Assembly: GCF_001884105.1 (NCBI RefSeq)
Contig: NZ_MACI01000009.1
Coordinates: 22,622-86,621, forward strand
Length of the DNA: 64,000 nt
Reading direction: 5' to 3'
Source: Bacillus luti
GTDB lineage: Bacteria; Bacillota; Bacilli; Bacillales; Bacillaceae_G
The position numbers and the translations under genes were made by a program. Shown piece after piece: positions 7,464-16,491 of this stretch. Numbering within the stretch: position 1 is the first letter of the stretch; each line of letters starts with the position of its first letter. A model generated the notes under the pieces. That model had not been told where the DNA came from. It ran no database searches and was given only the letters and a program-made list of their open reading frames with translations.

Positions 7464-8651
7464 TTAAGCTTGCACTTTACTTTTCATGAACGTATGAATG
7501 CGTTCTAGTGCTTTTTCTACTTGTTCAAGAGATGTCGCATATGATAAACGGACGTTATTTGGAGCCCCAAATCCTGTACCTGGTACAAGTGCTACTTTTT
7601 CCTCTTCTAATAAAGCTTTTGCCCACTCGTCAACTGTATCATATCCTGATAAAGCTACAGCTTCCTTCACGTTAGGGAATAAGTAAAATGCACCTTGTGG
7701 CTTAATACAAGTAAAGCCAGGGATTTGAATTAATTTATCATAAATAATGTTTAATCTTTCTTCAAACGCTTGACGCATTATTTCTACAGGTTGTTGTGAG
7801 CCTGCATATGCCGCAATCGCGCCGTATTGAGCGATTGAAGTAGGGTTTGACGTACTATGACTTGCTAAGTTCGTCATCGCTTTAATAAGCTGCTTATTTC
7901 CTGCTGCATATCCAATACGCCATCCTGTCATAGAATGAGATTTAGATACACCATTAATAATTAGGGTTTGTTCTTTTAATGCATTAGAAAGCTGGGCAAT
8001 TGAAGTATATTCTGCACCACCATAAATTAACTTCTCATAAATTTCATCTGAAACGATTAAAATATTGTGTTCCAAACATACTTCTCCAAGCTGTTGTAAT
8101 TCTTCTTTGCTGTAAATCATTCCTGTTGGATTGCTCGGTGAATTAATAATAACTGCTTTCGTTTTTTCTGTAATTGCCTCACGTAGCTGCTTTGCTGTAA
8201 TTTTGTACTCATTGTCTTCTAGACCTTCTACATAAACCGGATTACCGCCAGCAAGCTTTACTTGTTCTGGATAACTTACCCAGTAAGGAGTTGGGATGAT
8301 AACTTCATCTCCCTCATCAAGTAATACTTGGAATAATGTATATAGTGCATGTTTTGCACCATTACACACAATAATCTCAGATGGATCATACTTAATGCCT
8401 TGATCGCGCGTAAATTTCTTCACAATTTCTTGCTTTAACGCTTGCAAACCACCTGTTGGTGTATATTTCGTATGTCCTTCTAACATCGCTTTATGCGCCG
8501 CTTCCATAATATGCTCTGGTGTATTAAAGTCAGGTTCCCCTGCTCCTAATGCAATTACATCATGACCTTCTGCTTTTAATGCTTGTGCCTTTGCTGTAAT
8601 TTCTAAAGTTGAAGACGGTGTTAAAGCAGCTACTCGCTTTGCTAATTTCAT
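7464..8651 (-). CDS. aspB: Aspartate aminotransferase AspB (PLP, class I)
   Basis: It interconverts aspartate and 2-oxoglutarate with oxaloacetate and glutamate, using pyridoxal phosphate. It has 395 residues. Visible motifs are ALGAGEPDFNTP near the N-terminus, NSPSNPTG in the cofactor domain, SDEIYEKLIY, and the Schiff-base lysine in GVSKSHSMTGWRIGY (about K234). These features match AspB of B. subtilis. It follows ypmB with 18 bases between and is the last gene of its operon. B. subtilis places asnS next; that gene is missing here. Confidence 0.93.
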   Translation of the reverse strand: MKLAKRVAALTPSSTLEITAKAQALKAEGHDVIALGAGEPDFNTPEHIMEAAHKAMLEGHTKYTPTGGLQALKQEIVKKFTRDQGIKYDPSEIIVCNGAKHALYTLFQVLLDEGDEVIIPTPYWVSYPEQVKLAGGNPVYVEGLEDNEYKITAKQLREAITEKTKAVIINSPSNPTGMIYSKEELQQLGEVCLEHNILIVSDEIYEKLIYGGAEYTSIAQLSNALKEQTLIINGVSKSHSMTGWRIGYAAGNKQLIKAMTNLASHSTSNPTSIAQYGAIAAYAGSQQPVEIMRQAFEERLNIIYDKLIQIPGFTCIKPQGAFYLFPNVKEAVALSGYDTVDEWAKALLEEEKVALVPGTGFGAPNNVRLSYATSLEQVEKALERIHTFMKSKVQA

Positions 8652-8669
8652 TTGTGGTTCCCCCTACAT

Positions 8670-9173
8670 CTATTTTTCAATGCTGTAATGTGCAGCATAT
8701 TCCCCATTTTGAAATTCTAGATAATAATACGTATAACGATCTTCCTGATCAATATATGTAATTTCCCACAACGGAATATCGTTTTCAGCACCTAATTTTA
8801 CTTTGACAATTTGTTTTGGCTTCGGCTTCGGCTCATCGCCTTTTCCAGTTGCTTGGTCTGCCAATCTTTGTAAAGCCTCTTTTTCAGAAATGCCTTCACT
8901 CTTTTTCTTCACAAGAACATTTCCTTTTTTATCAGGTACCCAAACAATAGTTGCTTCTCCTTTTTCATCTGTACCTTGTACGACTGTATATGAAGATTTT
9001 CCGTTATAATAATCAACTGATTTTACCTTTGTAAGCTTTGCTTTTTCTTTAGCAATTTCTACAGATTTTGATTCTTTTGGAATTTTCTTTTCCATCGTTT
9101 TATTATAAACATACGCCCCGTATATTCCGCTAGCAACGATAACGATAATGATTGCAAAGATCCACTTTTTCAT
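8670..9173 (-). CDS. ypmB: YpmB, membrane-anchored PepSY-type protein
   Basis: A 167-residue protein with an N-terminal signal anchor (about residues 4-23, IFAIIIVIVASGIYGAYVY) and an extracytoplasmic part holding PepSY-like repeats (about 40-90 and 105-165, ending QNGEYAAHYSIEK). Related domains often modulate wall peptidases, but no function is established for this protein. It begins seven bases after the ypmA stop with only a weak ribosome site, which suggests translational coupling. The ypmA-ypmB-aspB order is that of B. subtilis. Confidence 0.82.
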   Translation of the reverse strand: MKKWIFAIIIVIVASGIYGAYVYNKTMEKKIPKESKSVEIAKEKAKLTKVKSVDYYNGKSSYTVVQGTDEKGEATIVWVPDKKGNVLVKKKSEGISEKEALQRLADQATGKGDEPKPKPKQIVKVKLGAENDIPLWEITYIDQEDRYTYYYLEFQNGEYAAHYSIEK

Positions 9174-9180
9174 TGTATCA

Positions 9181-9351
9181 CTACGTTCTGTAAATGGTAA
9201 ATACAGCTGTTTCTTTGTCTTTTTCGTCTAATGCTAATCCGAACATAAGGTCCTGCTCTTTTAACGTACGATTCAAACTATCAACAATTTTATACAAATC
9301 AGACGAATACTTAATACGCGTCGTTGATAGTACTTCGATTTTCTTCTCCAT
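9181..9351 (-). CDS. ypmA: YpmA, small DUF4264 protein
   Basis: A 56-residue protein, MEKKIEVLSTTRIKYSSDLY followed by KIVDSLNRTLKEQDLMFGLA and a tail ending AVFTIYRT. A GGAGGAG site precedes the ATG at good spacing. Size, sequence style and place in front of ypmB-aspB match YpmA of B. subtilis. It is probably cytoplasmic and its function is unknown. It is the first gene of the operon read from the extended -10 promoter at 9453. Confidence 0.82.
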   Translation of the reverse strand: MEKKIEVLSTTRIKYSSDLYKIVDSLNRTLKEQDLMFGLALDEKDKETAVFTIYRT

Positions 9352-9452
9352 GAAAAAACTCCTCCGTTACACAAAAATTTCTAATTATAGAAGAACGCAA
9401 TGCGGTTACAATAAGAGTACATTCTTTACAACCCCTGCTTCATCACCCATCT

Positions 9453-9461
9453 ATTATAGCA
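9453..9461 (-). promoter_or_regulatory. Promoter for ypmA-ypmB-aspB
   Basis: On the minus strand TGCTATAAT (extended -10 with a consensus TATAAT) lies about 100 bases upstream of ypmA. No good -35 stands at 17 bases. Confidence 0.55.
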
Positions 9462-9559
9462 GGACATGTACAGCAAAAAAAGGTTTCAAGTCGAAAACCA
9501 ATACATTTTGTATACAAGAAGTAAGAAAAATAAAATTCCTCCTACCCACATTTTTTACG

Positions 9560-9596
9560 CCTGAAGTTTCTAAATACTTCAGGCGTATTTTTCTTC
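9560..9596 (+). terminator. Terminator-like hairpin facing the plus strand downstream of dinG
   Basis: Perfect arms CGCCTGAAG/CTTCAGGCG with a 10-base loop are followed by TATTTTTCTT on the plus strand. On the minus strand, where dinG ends, the stem is followed by TAAAAAATG, with no U-run. No plus-strand gene is visible to use it. Confidence 0.5.
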
Positions 9597-9605
9597 CAAA
9601 ATTTA

Positions 9606-12407
9606 TCAACTTAATGGTTCTTCTAATTGTACTAGTAATTCTTCTAATGGCCCCTCATACAGCGGGACATTCGGAATAGATTGTAAAAATCGTTTTCCAT
9701 AGGAAGAACTCGTCAAACGACGATCTAACACTACTACGGTTCCCGTGTCTGTACTCGTTCGAATTAAACGTCCGAACCCTTGTTTAAAACGCAATATTGC
9801 TTGTGGGAGCGCTAATTTAGCGAATACATCCTCACCTTGATTTTTTAACCATTCACCTTTCGCTTCCATCATTGGCTGATGAGGAGGTGTAAACGGAAGA
9901 CGGACAATGACTAGACAACTTAAGGCATCTCCCGGAATATCTACCCCTTCCCAAAAACTACTTGTACCTAACAAAATCGATTTGTCGAACTCTTGAAACT
10001 TTCGAATTAAACGGCTTCGACTTCTATTATTCACACTTTGCGTTAATAATAAATAACCTTCTAATTCATCATTATTTTTCAAATTCGTATAGGCTTCTTT
10101 CAACATTTCATACGAAGTAAATAATACGAGCATTCTACCTTTTGTAGTTTTCGCTATCTTTGCAATATGTGCCGATACAGATTCAATATATTCCTCATTA
10201 CTTACTTTCTTAATAAAAGGCACATCCGTTGAAACCATTAATTTCATTTGTTCATCATAACGAAATGGCGATGGAACCTTTAATGTGTTTGGAGCAAAAT
10301 CATGTAAACCAAGCTCCTCTTTTATATAATCAAATGTATCGTTAACTGTTAATGTCGCTGATGTAAAAATAACACTCTTTTTCTCCGTTAAAAATTCATC
10401 AGCAAATCTTTCACCAATATGAACAGGTTGCGCATATAAAACAGTCGAATGAATCGTCCCTTTCGTTTCCGTCTCCATCCAAGTTACATATGCATTTTTT
10501 TCTAATACGAGTAACTGTAATGATTCTGCCATCTTTCTCAGTAACTCAATTAAATGCATAAATTCACCCGTAACAACGTGCATCTCCCATTCTAACTTAC
10601 TTTGCAATATATCCACTTGTTTCTCAAGATTCGTCACTAGTCTTCTTAATTCATATACAAAACGATTTGTTAATTCAACAATACTATCCCACAACTTACC
10701 TTTCTCTACTTCTGTGTTATATCGATATATGAGTGGCATATTGTTTGGTCCTTGCTCTTGCTTCGTTTGTTTAAATATAAAAGCGCGTAGCATTTGAAAT
10801 AGTTCATCCGCATCAAATTTTAGTTCCTTCAAACTATGACTTATCATACGGAAAGTCGAACGAGATGCTTGCTCTGACTTTTTCATCATTTTATATACTT
10901 TAGACAGCACATCATCCGTTTCTAGTGTACCAAGACGAGATAAAATCAATTGAAAATACATACAGGAGAACTGCTCACCTAATGTTCTACTCGCGGCCTC
11001 TTCAATATGATGAGCTTCATCAAAAATAATATGTTCGCATGAAGCAAATAATGGTTCTTCACTTGAAAAATCTTGGAATAATAACGCATGATTTGTAATA
11101 ACGATATCTGCAAATAAAGCTTTATTCTTTGCTCGCTGGTAAAAACAACGACTAAACCAATTACTTTGCATACCGCCCGGGCTATATGCGTCACTACAAA
11201 TACGATTCCATAGTAACTTTCCACCCTCAGGAATATTTAATTCGTCACGATCACCCGTTTCAGTTTGCAATAACCAAACTAAAATCTTCGCCTTCGTAAG
11301 TGCCATATCATAATTTTTCTCTTCCTCTTGCAAAGCATACTCAAATTTATGTAAACAAAGATAATGCTTTCTTCCCTTTAGAAGAGCTACCTCAAATACA
11401 AATGGCATTATTTTTTGTAATAACGGAATTTCTTTTTCCAATATTTGTTGTTGGAGTTGTACCGTCTGTGTACTGATAATGACAGGTTCTTCTTTTTTCT
11501 TTGCAAAATAAAGACTAGGAAGTAAATAAGCAAGCGTTTTTCCAGTCCCTGTACCCGCTTCAATAAGAGAAAAACGAGAATCTCTTAACGCCGTATATAT
11601 CTCTTTCATCATCATTTGCTGACTTTCTCTTCTTTCAAACTTTGGCATATGTAATTCCAGTTTATCCATCGTTTTATTCAAGAAAGCATCAAACTTTAAT
11701 GAACATGTTTCTCCAATGCTTAAAGAATAGTTCCGTTTTCGCAGCGCAATATTTCGATGTACTTCATACTCTGCTATCTCTTCTTTACCGTGCATTACTT
11801 TCTTTAAAATATTTTCAGAAAGCACATCAGCTATATCACTTTGGAATACATCGCTTAATTCATAAAGCGATTGTAACGTGACAAGTGGTAACTTTTCAAT
11901 TTCATTTAAAAATTGTAAAAACAATTCCGCTGTTGCAAGAGCATCACTATCCGCACGGTGTGGTTGATCATGCTCGAGTTCATGTTTTTTAGCTAAATCA
12001 CGTAATTTATAACTATCAGCTGTTGGCAAAAGAATTTGGGCCAATTCAACCGTATCGATTTTCGGACAATGTATTTCTGTATATCCAGCTTGTCTTAATT
12101 CTTCATTTAAAAAATTCCAATCAAAGTGAACATTATGCGCAACGAAAGCCGCACCTTGTAATAGCTCAACAATCATCGGGGCTACATCTTGAAATAACGG
12201 GGCTTGTTTTACAAGACTTTCATCAATCCCTGTTAATTCTGTAATAAATGGTGGGATTTCTCTCTTTGGGTTAACAAAAGACGAAAAAATCTCCAATATC
12301 TCTCCATCTTCTACTACAACAGCTGCAATTTGGGTAATTTTATCCTTCCCATCTTTCCAGGAGTTCCCTGTCGTCTCTAAATCAACAACGACATAACGCT
12401 TACTCAT
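9606..12407 (-). CDS. dinG: DinG-type helicase with N-terminal 3'-5' exonuclease domain
   Basis: A 933-residue fusion. Residues 1 to about 170 form a DnaQ-like exonuclease with DLETTG (D9, E11), AHNVHFDWNFL and HRADSDALAT. The rest is an XPD/DinG-like superfamily 2 helicase with Walker A in EAGTGTGKTLAYL (about 284), a DEAHH box and GRLIRTSTDTG near the C-terminus. This exonuclease fusion is the form found in Bacilli. Between Walker A and DEAH only three cysteines are seen (YLCLHK, RICSDA, SRCFYQRAK), so the four-ligand iron-sulfur cluster of E. coli DinG seems incomplete. The gene is probably monocistronic, between panD and ypmA. Confidence 0.93.
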   Translation of the reverse strand: MSKRYVVVDLETTGNSWKDGKDKITQIAAVVVEDGEILEIFSSFVNPKREIPPFITELTGIDESLVKQAPLFQDVAPMIVELLQGAAFVAHNVHFDWNFLNEELRQAGYTEIHCPKIDTVELAQILLPTADSYKLRDLAKKHELEHDQPHRADSDALATAELFLQFLNEIEKLPLVTLQSLYELSDVFQSDIADVLSENILKKVMHGKEEIAEYEVHRNIALRKRNYSLSIGETCSLKFDAFLNKTMDKLELHMPKFERRESQQMMMKEIYTALRDSRFSLIEAGTGTGKTLAYLLPSLYFAKKKEEPVIISTQTVQLQQQILEKEIPLLQKIMPFVFEVALLKGRKHYLCLHKFEYALQEEEKNYDMALTKAKILVWLLQTETGDRDELNIPEGGKLLWNRICSDAYSPGGMQSNWFSRCFYQRAKNKALFADIVITNHALLFQDFSSEEPLFASCEHIIFDEAHHIEEAASRTLGEQFSCMYFQLILSRLGTLETDDVLSKVYKMMKKSEQASRSTFRMISHSLKELKFDADELFQMLRAFIFKQTKQEQGPNNMPLIYRYNTEVEKGKLWDSIVELTNRFVYELRRLVTNLEKQVDILQSKLEWEMHVVTGEFMHLIELLRKMAESLQLLVLEKNAYVTWMETETKGTIHSTVLYAQPVHIGERFADEFLTEKKSVIFTSATLTVNDTFDYIKEELGLHDFAPNTLKVPSPFRYDEQMKLMVSTDVPFIKKVSNEEYIESVSAHIAKIAKTTKGRMLVLFTSYEMLKEAYTNLKNNDELEGYLLLTQSVNNRSRSRLIRKFQEFDKSILLGTSSFWEGVDIPGDALSCLVIVRLPFTPPHQPMMEAKGEWLKNQGEDVFAKLALPQAILRFKQGFGRLIRTSTDTGTVVVLDRRLTSSSYGKRFLQSIPNVPLYEGPLEELLVQLEEPLS

Positions 12408-12459
12408 ATATGTAACACCTCAATTTCTTACCTATCAAACACAAAAATTATATAATGTT

Positions 12460-12468
12460 ACTATACCA
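12460..12468 (-). promoter_or_regulatory. Candidate dinG promoter
   Basis: Minus-strand TGGTATAGT is an extended -10 located 53 bases before the dinG start, downstream of the panD terminator. No LexA-type operator was recognised. Confidence 0.4.
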
Positions 12469-12497
12469 CGTTTTATCTCATCTTAATGAAAAGATGC

Positions 12498-12534
12498 ACA
12501 AAAAAGCTACCTCTGTAATAGAGATAGCCTTTCC
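12498..12534 (-). terminator. Terminator of panB-panC-panD
   Basis: On the minus strand GGCTATCTCT-ATTAC-AGAGGTAGC is followed by TTTTTTG, a typical intrinsic terminator a few bases after the panD stop. Confidence 0.85.
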
Positions 12535-12536
12535 TA

Positions 12537-12920
12537 CTATAATATCGTACCTGCTTTTTCAGCACCTAACATTTCAATAATTTGATTCTGATCGTCTAAC
12601 ACTGCAATTTTTGGTTCTTGTTTATGAACCTCTTCTTCCGTAACTAGGCCATAACAAATAATAATTACTTTGTCTCCTGGTTGTACAAGCCTTGCCGCAG
12701 CACCGTTTAAACAAACAACACCACTACCACGTTCCCCTTTAATAACGTATGTCTCTAAACGAGCTCCATTATTATTATTTACAATTTGTACTTTTTCGTT
12801 TTCTACAATATTTACTGCATCCATTAAATCTTCATCAATTGTAATACTACCTACATAATTTAAATTTGCTTCCGTTACTGTTGCACGATGTAACTTCGCT
12901 CTCATCATTGTGCGAAACAT
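12537..12920 (-). CDS. panD: Aspartate 1-decarboxylase PanD
   Basis: It makes beta-alanine from aspartate for pantothenate synthesis. The 127-residue proenzyme has the self-cleavage site G24-S25 in [10 protein letters not shown]; cleavage leaves a pyruvoyl group on the beta/alpha chains. K9 and R54-region residues of the family are in MMRAKLHRA and [16 protein letters not shown]. It is the last gene of panBCD, 12 bases after panC, and ends at a terminator. Confidence 0.96.
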   Translation of the reverse strand: MFRTMMRAKLHRATVTEANLNYVGSITIDEDLMDAVNIVENEKVQIVNNNNGARLETYVIKGERGSGVVCLNGAAARLVQPGDKVIIICYGLVTEEEVHKQEPKIAVLDDQNQIIEMLGAEKAGTIL

Positions 12921-12932
12921 AGATGCTCCCCC

Positions 12933-13781
12933 TTATTTAACTGTTAATGTTATATTGTCAATTAATCGTACATTTTCAAACTTAACTGCAATCGCTAAAA
13001 TGATTCGTCCTTCAAGTTTATCTATTATTTCCAATGAAGGATATGCATATAAATCTACATAATCTACATTGCCTTTCGTATGCGTCTCGATATGCTCTTT
13101 CACTAGATTTGTAATGATTTCCGGATTACGTTCGCCCGCCTCAATTCTTTCTTTCGCTATACATAGACTGCGGTATAAATGAGGAACCTCTGCACGCTCT
13201 TCTTGTGATAAATACACGTTACGAGAACTTTTCGCTAATCCGTCTTCTTCTCTTACGATATCGACTGGCACAATCGTAACTGGAATATTAAAATCAGTTA
13301 CAAATCCTTCAATTACAGCCACTTGCTGTGCATCTTTCATACCAAAATAAGCACGCGTTGGCAATGTAATATTAAATAATTTCATTAGTACAGTCGCAAC
13401 ACCAGCGAAATGACCAGGTCTTTGTTTGCCGCATAATACATCAGTACGCTTCACAACTTCTACTATTGTCGTTTGTTCTGCTGGATACATTTCTTCTACG
13501 CTCGGATAAAATAAATAATCTACACCGTTCTCTTTTGCTACATTCTCATCCCTATCAATATCACGAGGGTATCGATCTAAATCTTCATTCGGTCCAAACT
13601 GTAGCGGATTAACAAACACGCTTAAAACTACAATTTCATTTTCTTCTCTTGCCTTACGTAATAAAGTAGCATGACCTTCATGTAAATACCCCATCGTTGG
13701 AACAAAACCAATACTTTTTCCACTTGCATGCAGTTCGCTCGTAATTTGCTGCATCTCTTGCACTGTAGTTACGATTTTCAT
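12933..13781 (-). CDS. panC: Pantothenate synthetase PanC
   Basis: It condenses pantoate with beta-alanine using ATP. It has 282 residues. Motifs are the HIGH-like [33 protein letters not shown], and the KMSKS-like [12 protein letters not shown]. The start is the ATG at 13781, which overlaps the panB stop as TAATG and is preceded by GGAGGAAAACAAT; the frame extends 10 codons further inside panB but has no better site. Translational coupling to panB is likely. Confidence 0.96.
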   Translation of the reverse strand: MKIVTTVQEMQQITSELHASGKSIGFVPTMGYLHEGHATLLRKAREENEIVVLSVFVNPLQFGPNEDLDRYPRDIDRDENVAKENGVDYLFYPSVEEMYPAEQTTIVEVVKRTDVLCGKQRPGHFAGVATVLMKLFNITLPTRAYFGMKDAQQVAVIEGFVTDFNIPVTIVPVDIVREEDGLAKSSRNVYLSQEERAEVPHLYRSLCIAKERIEAGERNPEIITNLVKEHIETHTKGNVDYVDLYAYPSLEIIDKLEGRIILAIAVKFENVRLIDNITLTVK

Positions 13782-14617
13782 TATTGTTTTCCTCCGTATA
13801 ACGCTAAGCATTCTTCCTCTTTCATTGTGAACGAATGTTTTTCTTCAGGAAATTGCTTTGCCTTTACTTCCGCAACATATTGCGAAATGCCTCGCACAAT
13901 CTCCTCCTGAACAGACGTATATTGTTTCACAAACTTCGGAACACGCTTTACGCCATATGATATAAGATCGTGGTATACAAGAACTTGCCCATCTACTTTC
14001 TGTCCTGCTCCAATGCCAATTGTAGGAATTGTTAGTTGCTTCGAAATTAGTTCTGCTAACTGCATAGGCACACATTCTAATACAAGCGCTATCGCACCAG
14101 CTTCCTCACATTTCTTCGCATCTTCAATTAATTTTTTTGCACTTTCAGCATCTTTTCCTTGTACTTTATATCCACCCAATACTCCTACAGATTGAGGGGT
14201 TAAACCTAAATGTGCTACAACAGGAATTCCTGCATTCGTCAAATAGTGAATCGTTGATATCACTTCTCCAGCACCTTCTACTTTCAGTGCATGCGCCCCA
14301 CTCTCTTGAACGATACGGCGTGCATTCACCATCGTTTCTTGTAATGATACGTGATAAGACATAAACGGCATATCAGTTACAATAAATGTTTCTTTTGCTC
14401 CGCGGCGTACAGCTTTCGTATGATGAATCATATCCTCTACTGTTACAGGTACTGTTGAATCGTATCCGAGTACAACCATCCCAAGAGAATCTCCAACTAA
14501 AATCATATCAACTTCAGCTTCTTCTGCTAATTGAGCAGAAGGATAATCATACGCCGTTAGCATTGTAATCGGCTCACCTTGCTCTTTCATCTTCAAAAAA
14601 TCTGTTTTTGTTTTCAA
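13781..14617 (-). CDS. panB: 3-methyl-2-oxobutanoate hydroxymethyltransferase PanB
   Basis: It transfers a hydroxymethyl group from methylene-tetrahydrofolate to 2-oxoisovalerate, giving ketopantoate. It has 278 residues. Typical stretches are [31 protein letters not shown] (metal-binding aspartate), KVEGAG and [17 protein letters not shown]. The start codon is TTG at 14617, with a strong AAAGGAGGAG site seven bases upstream. It is the first gene of panBCD and is preceded by a structured leader of about 200 nt with a terminator, so expression is probably controlled by attenuation. Confidence 0.95.
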   Translation of the reverse strand: MKTKTDFLKMKEQGEPITMLTAYDYPSAQLAEEAEVDMILVGDSLGMVVLGYDSTVPVTVEDMIHHTKAVRRGAKETFIVTDMPFMSYHVSLQETMVNARRIVQESGAHALKVEGAGEVISTIHYLTNAGIPVVAHLGLTPQSVGVLGGYKVQGKDAESAKKLIEDAKKCEEAGAIALVLECVPMQLAELISKQLTIPTIGIGAGQKVDGQVLVYHDLISYGVKRVPKFVKQYTSVQEEIVRGISQYVAEVKAKQFPEEKHSFTMKEEECLALYGGKQ

Positions 14618-14838
14618 AAACTACTCCTCCTTTATGCAGGAGAGAGGAGATGGCCGAAATCATATAAAAAACCCCTCTGGCCATAAAAGGGCAGAAGGGT
14701 TGTGTGTTAGTCGGCATTATTCATCCCTCTGTCCCAGTCCGTTATTGGATCAAGGCAGAATCCAAGTTATTATTTTTCGTATTGCTTCGAATCATGGTGC
14801 AGTTCGCTCTGATACTGCCCACATTCGAACTAATTATA
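14618..14838 (-). promoter_or_regulatory. panB leader RNA with terminator/antiterminator, candidate pan-motif
   Basis: A minus-strand extended -10 (TGCTATAAT, 14833-14841) would start a leader of about 205 nt. At its 3' end ACCCTTCTG pairs with CAGAGGGGT (14671-14700), followed by TTTTTT, as an intrinsic terminator before the panB ribosome site. Upstream, CAGAGGG (14725-14731) can instead pair with the CCCTTCTG arm (14692-14699), giving an antiterminator. A conserved RNA called the pan motif is known upstream of panB/C/D genes in Firmicutes and other phyla; this leader is a good candidate but I could not align it. No T-box consensus was seen. Confidence 0.6.
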
Positions 14839-15028
14839 GCAAACTCCAAAAAGGAATTGCTACATTTTTTCGAAAAAATAATTTTTTATTCCTATTACGG
14901 TATGTGAAATTTCCATAAATAACTCAAATTATAAAAAGATAAATAGCTTTGTTTACATACATCGTATAACTCTTTCAATAATGATGCAGGTTAATTGAGG
15001 AAACATACTTACAAAAGGAGAATTACGA

Positions 15029-15418
15029 ATGTCTATGAACAAATGGTTATTTCGATTCATCTGTTTGCTTGTGATGATTATAGGGATAATAACTTTTAGC
15101 TCCTTCCATGCATTTGCCTCCGTTAACGTCGTAACACAACCTGCTGAGCCAGCGAAAGTGATTGAAGTCGAGCTAAACGATGATTACTTTAAGCCAAACG
15201 TCATCACGATTCCGATTGACGAATCAACAACATTGCTATTGAAAAATAAAGGTAAAAACGAGCACACCTTTACAGTAAAAAAACTCGACGTTGACGTCGT
15301 AGTCGAGCCAGGGAAAGAAAAAAACATTACCGTGAAACCTAAAAATACCGGTACATATGAATTAATATGCCGATACCATCTCCTTAAAGGAATGGAGGGC
15401 AAAGTAATCGTCAAATAA
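15029..15418 (+). CDS. Secreted cupredoxin domain protein
   Basis: A 129-residue single-domain cupredoxin with an N-terminal signal peptide or anchor (about residues 8-31, ending HAFASVNVV). The type 1 copper ligands are visible: His in KNEHTFTV, then Cys, His and Met in CRYHLLKGMEGKVIVK. Such proteins carry electrons or store copper outside the membrane. A clear AAAAGGAG site precedes the ATG. It stands alone on the plus strand between panB and birA and has no partner oxidase nearby. An alternative reading is a cytochrome oxidase subunit II-like fragment, but no membrane helices follow the domain. Confidence 0.85.
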   Translation: MSMNKWLFRFICLLVMIIGIITFSSFHAFASVNVVTQPAEPAKVIEVELNDDYFKPNVITIPIDESTTLLLKNKGKNEHTFTVKKLDVDVVVEPGKEKNITVKPKNTGTYELICRYHLLKGMEGKVIVK

Positions 15419-15481
15419 CATGCATGGCCAACTAGACGAATTTATTATCAATTTACAAATTCAACTCAAAAATATTGAAAT

Positions 15482-15512
15482 AAAAAGAAGTTCCAAAAGA
15501 GGAACTTCTTTT
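15482..15512. terminator. Terminator at the end of the ypjD-to-birA operon
   Basis: AAAAGAAGTTCC-AAAAGA-GGAACTTCTTTTA is a symmetrical stem with A- and T-runs, usable by birA (minus) and the cupredoxin gene (plus). Confidence 0.85.
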
Positions 15513-16491
15513 ACTTAATTTCGATATCCGCAGAATGAATATGATGTACTTTTCCTTCATGATCCTCCAGAAGCAATACACCATCCTCTGTAATTCCTTT
15601 TGCTACCCCCGTAATCGTCTCTCTCATCGTTCGAGCGGTAATTTCTTTCCCGATGCTCACAGCGTAACTTTCCCAAAGAATTTTAATAACAGAGAAACCA
15701 TTTTGTAAATACTCTTCATATAATTTTTCTAGTTGTAAATAGATTTGTTGCATAAGCTCTGCACGAACAATCGGCTTACCTGATTCAATCGCTAATGAAG
15801 TAGCAATGTGCTGAATTTCTTCGTCAAAATGTTCTTGCTTTTGATTCGCATTAATACCAATTCCCATGATGACAGCATTAATTTTATCAGGATCCGCTTG
15901 CATTTCTGTTAATATGCCGACAGCTTTTTTACCTTGGATTAAAATATCATTTGGCCATTTTATTCCTACGTTTACACCCGCACATTTTTCAATTGCTTGC
16001 GCAACGCTAACTGCAGCTAACAAAGTAAGCTGCGGTGCATGATGAACCGGGATTGATGGACGCAAAATAATACTCATCCAAATTCCTGTTCCTTTTGGCG
16101 AATGCCATTTTCTGCTTAAACGACCTCTGCCCGCTGTTTGCTCTTCTGCTACAACAATCGTTCCTTCTTCTGCACCTTCATAAGCAAGTCTTGCCGCAAT
16201 ATGCTGCGTAGATTCAACAGTTTCTTCAAAATACACTGTTCTACCAATTCGCTTCGTTTGTAGCCCTAACTGAATTTCATTAGCAGTCACTTTGTCTGGC
16301 TTACTTGCAATGCGGTAACCTAATCGACGCACAGCTTCAAGTTCATATCCCTCACTCCTGAGATCTTCCATATGTTTCCACACAGCAGTTCTTGAACAAC
16401 CAAGTTTATCACTAATCGTTTGGCCGGATACAAACTCGCCATCCGCTTCAGAAAAAACTTGCAATAACTGCTTTCTTATAGTAGATTGCAT
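15511..16491 (-). CDS. birA: Bifunctional biotin-protein ligase / biotin operon repressor BirA
   Basis: It attaches biotin to acetyl-CoA carboxylase and pyruvate carboxylase and represses biotin genes. The N-terminal winged helix (about residues 1-60, ISDKLGCSRTAVWKHMEDL) binds DNA. The ligase core shows EEQTAGRGRLSRKWHSP (biotinyl-AMP loop) and KWPNDILIQGKKAVGIL. I prefer the ATG at 16491 (326 residues, beginning [10 protein letters not shown]): AAGGGAG lies 11 bases upstream, while the in-frame GTG at 16503 directly abuts it. The gene overlaps the end of cca and is the last of its operon. Confidence 0.94.
   Translation of the reverse strand: MQSTIRKQLLQVFSEADGEFVSGQTISDKLGCSRTAVWKHMEDLRSEGYELEAVRRLGYRIASKPDKVTANEIQLGLQTKRIGRTVYFEETVESTQHIAARLAYEGAEEGTIVVAEEQTAGRGRLSRKWHSPKGTGIWMSIILRPSIPVHHAPQLTLLAAVSVAQAIEKCAGVNVGIKWPNDILIQGKKAVGILTEMQADPDKINAVIMGIGINANQKQEHFDEEIQHIATSLAIESGKPIVRAELMQQIYLQLEKLYEEYLQNGFSVIKILWESYAVSIGKEITARTMRETITGVAKGITEDGVLLLEDHEGKVHHIHSADIEIK

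Noticed and set aside
14618-14838. T-box leader for panB
   Set aside because: The conserved T-box antiterminator bulge was not found, and panB is not a usual T-box target.
14634-14918. Two overlapping plus-strand frames in the panB leader region
   Set aside because: They lie over the leader RNA and terminator, lack ribosome sites and have no recognisable sequence.
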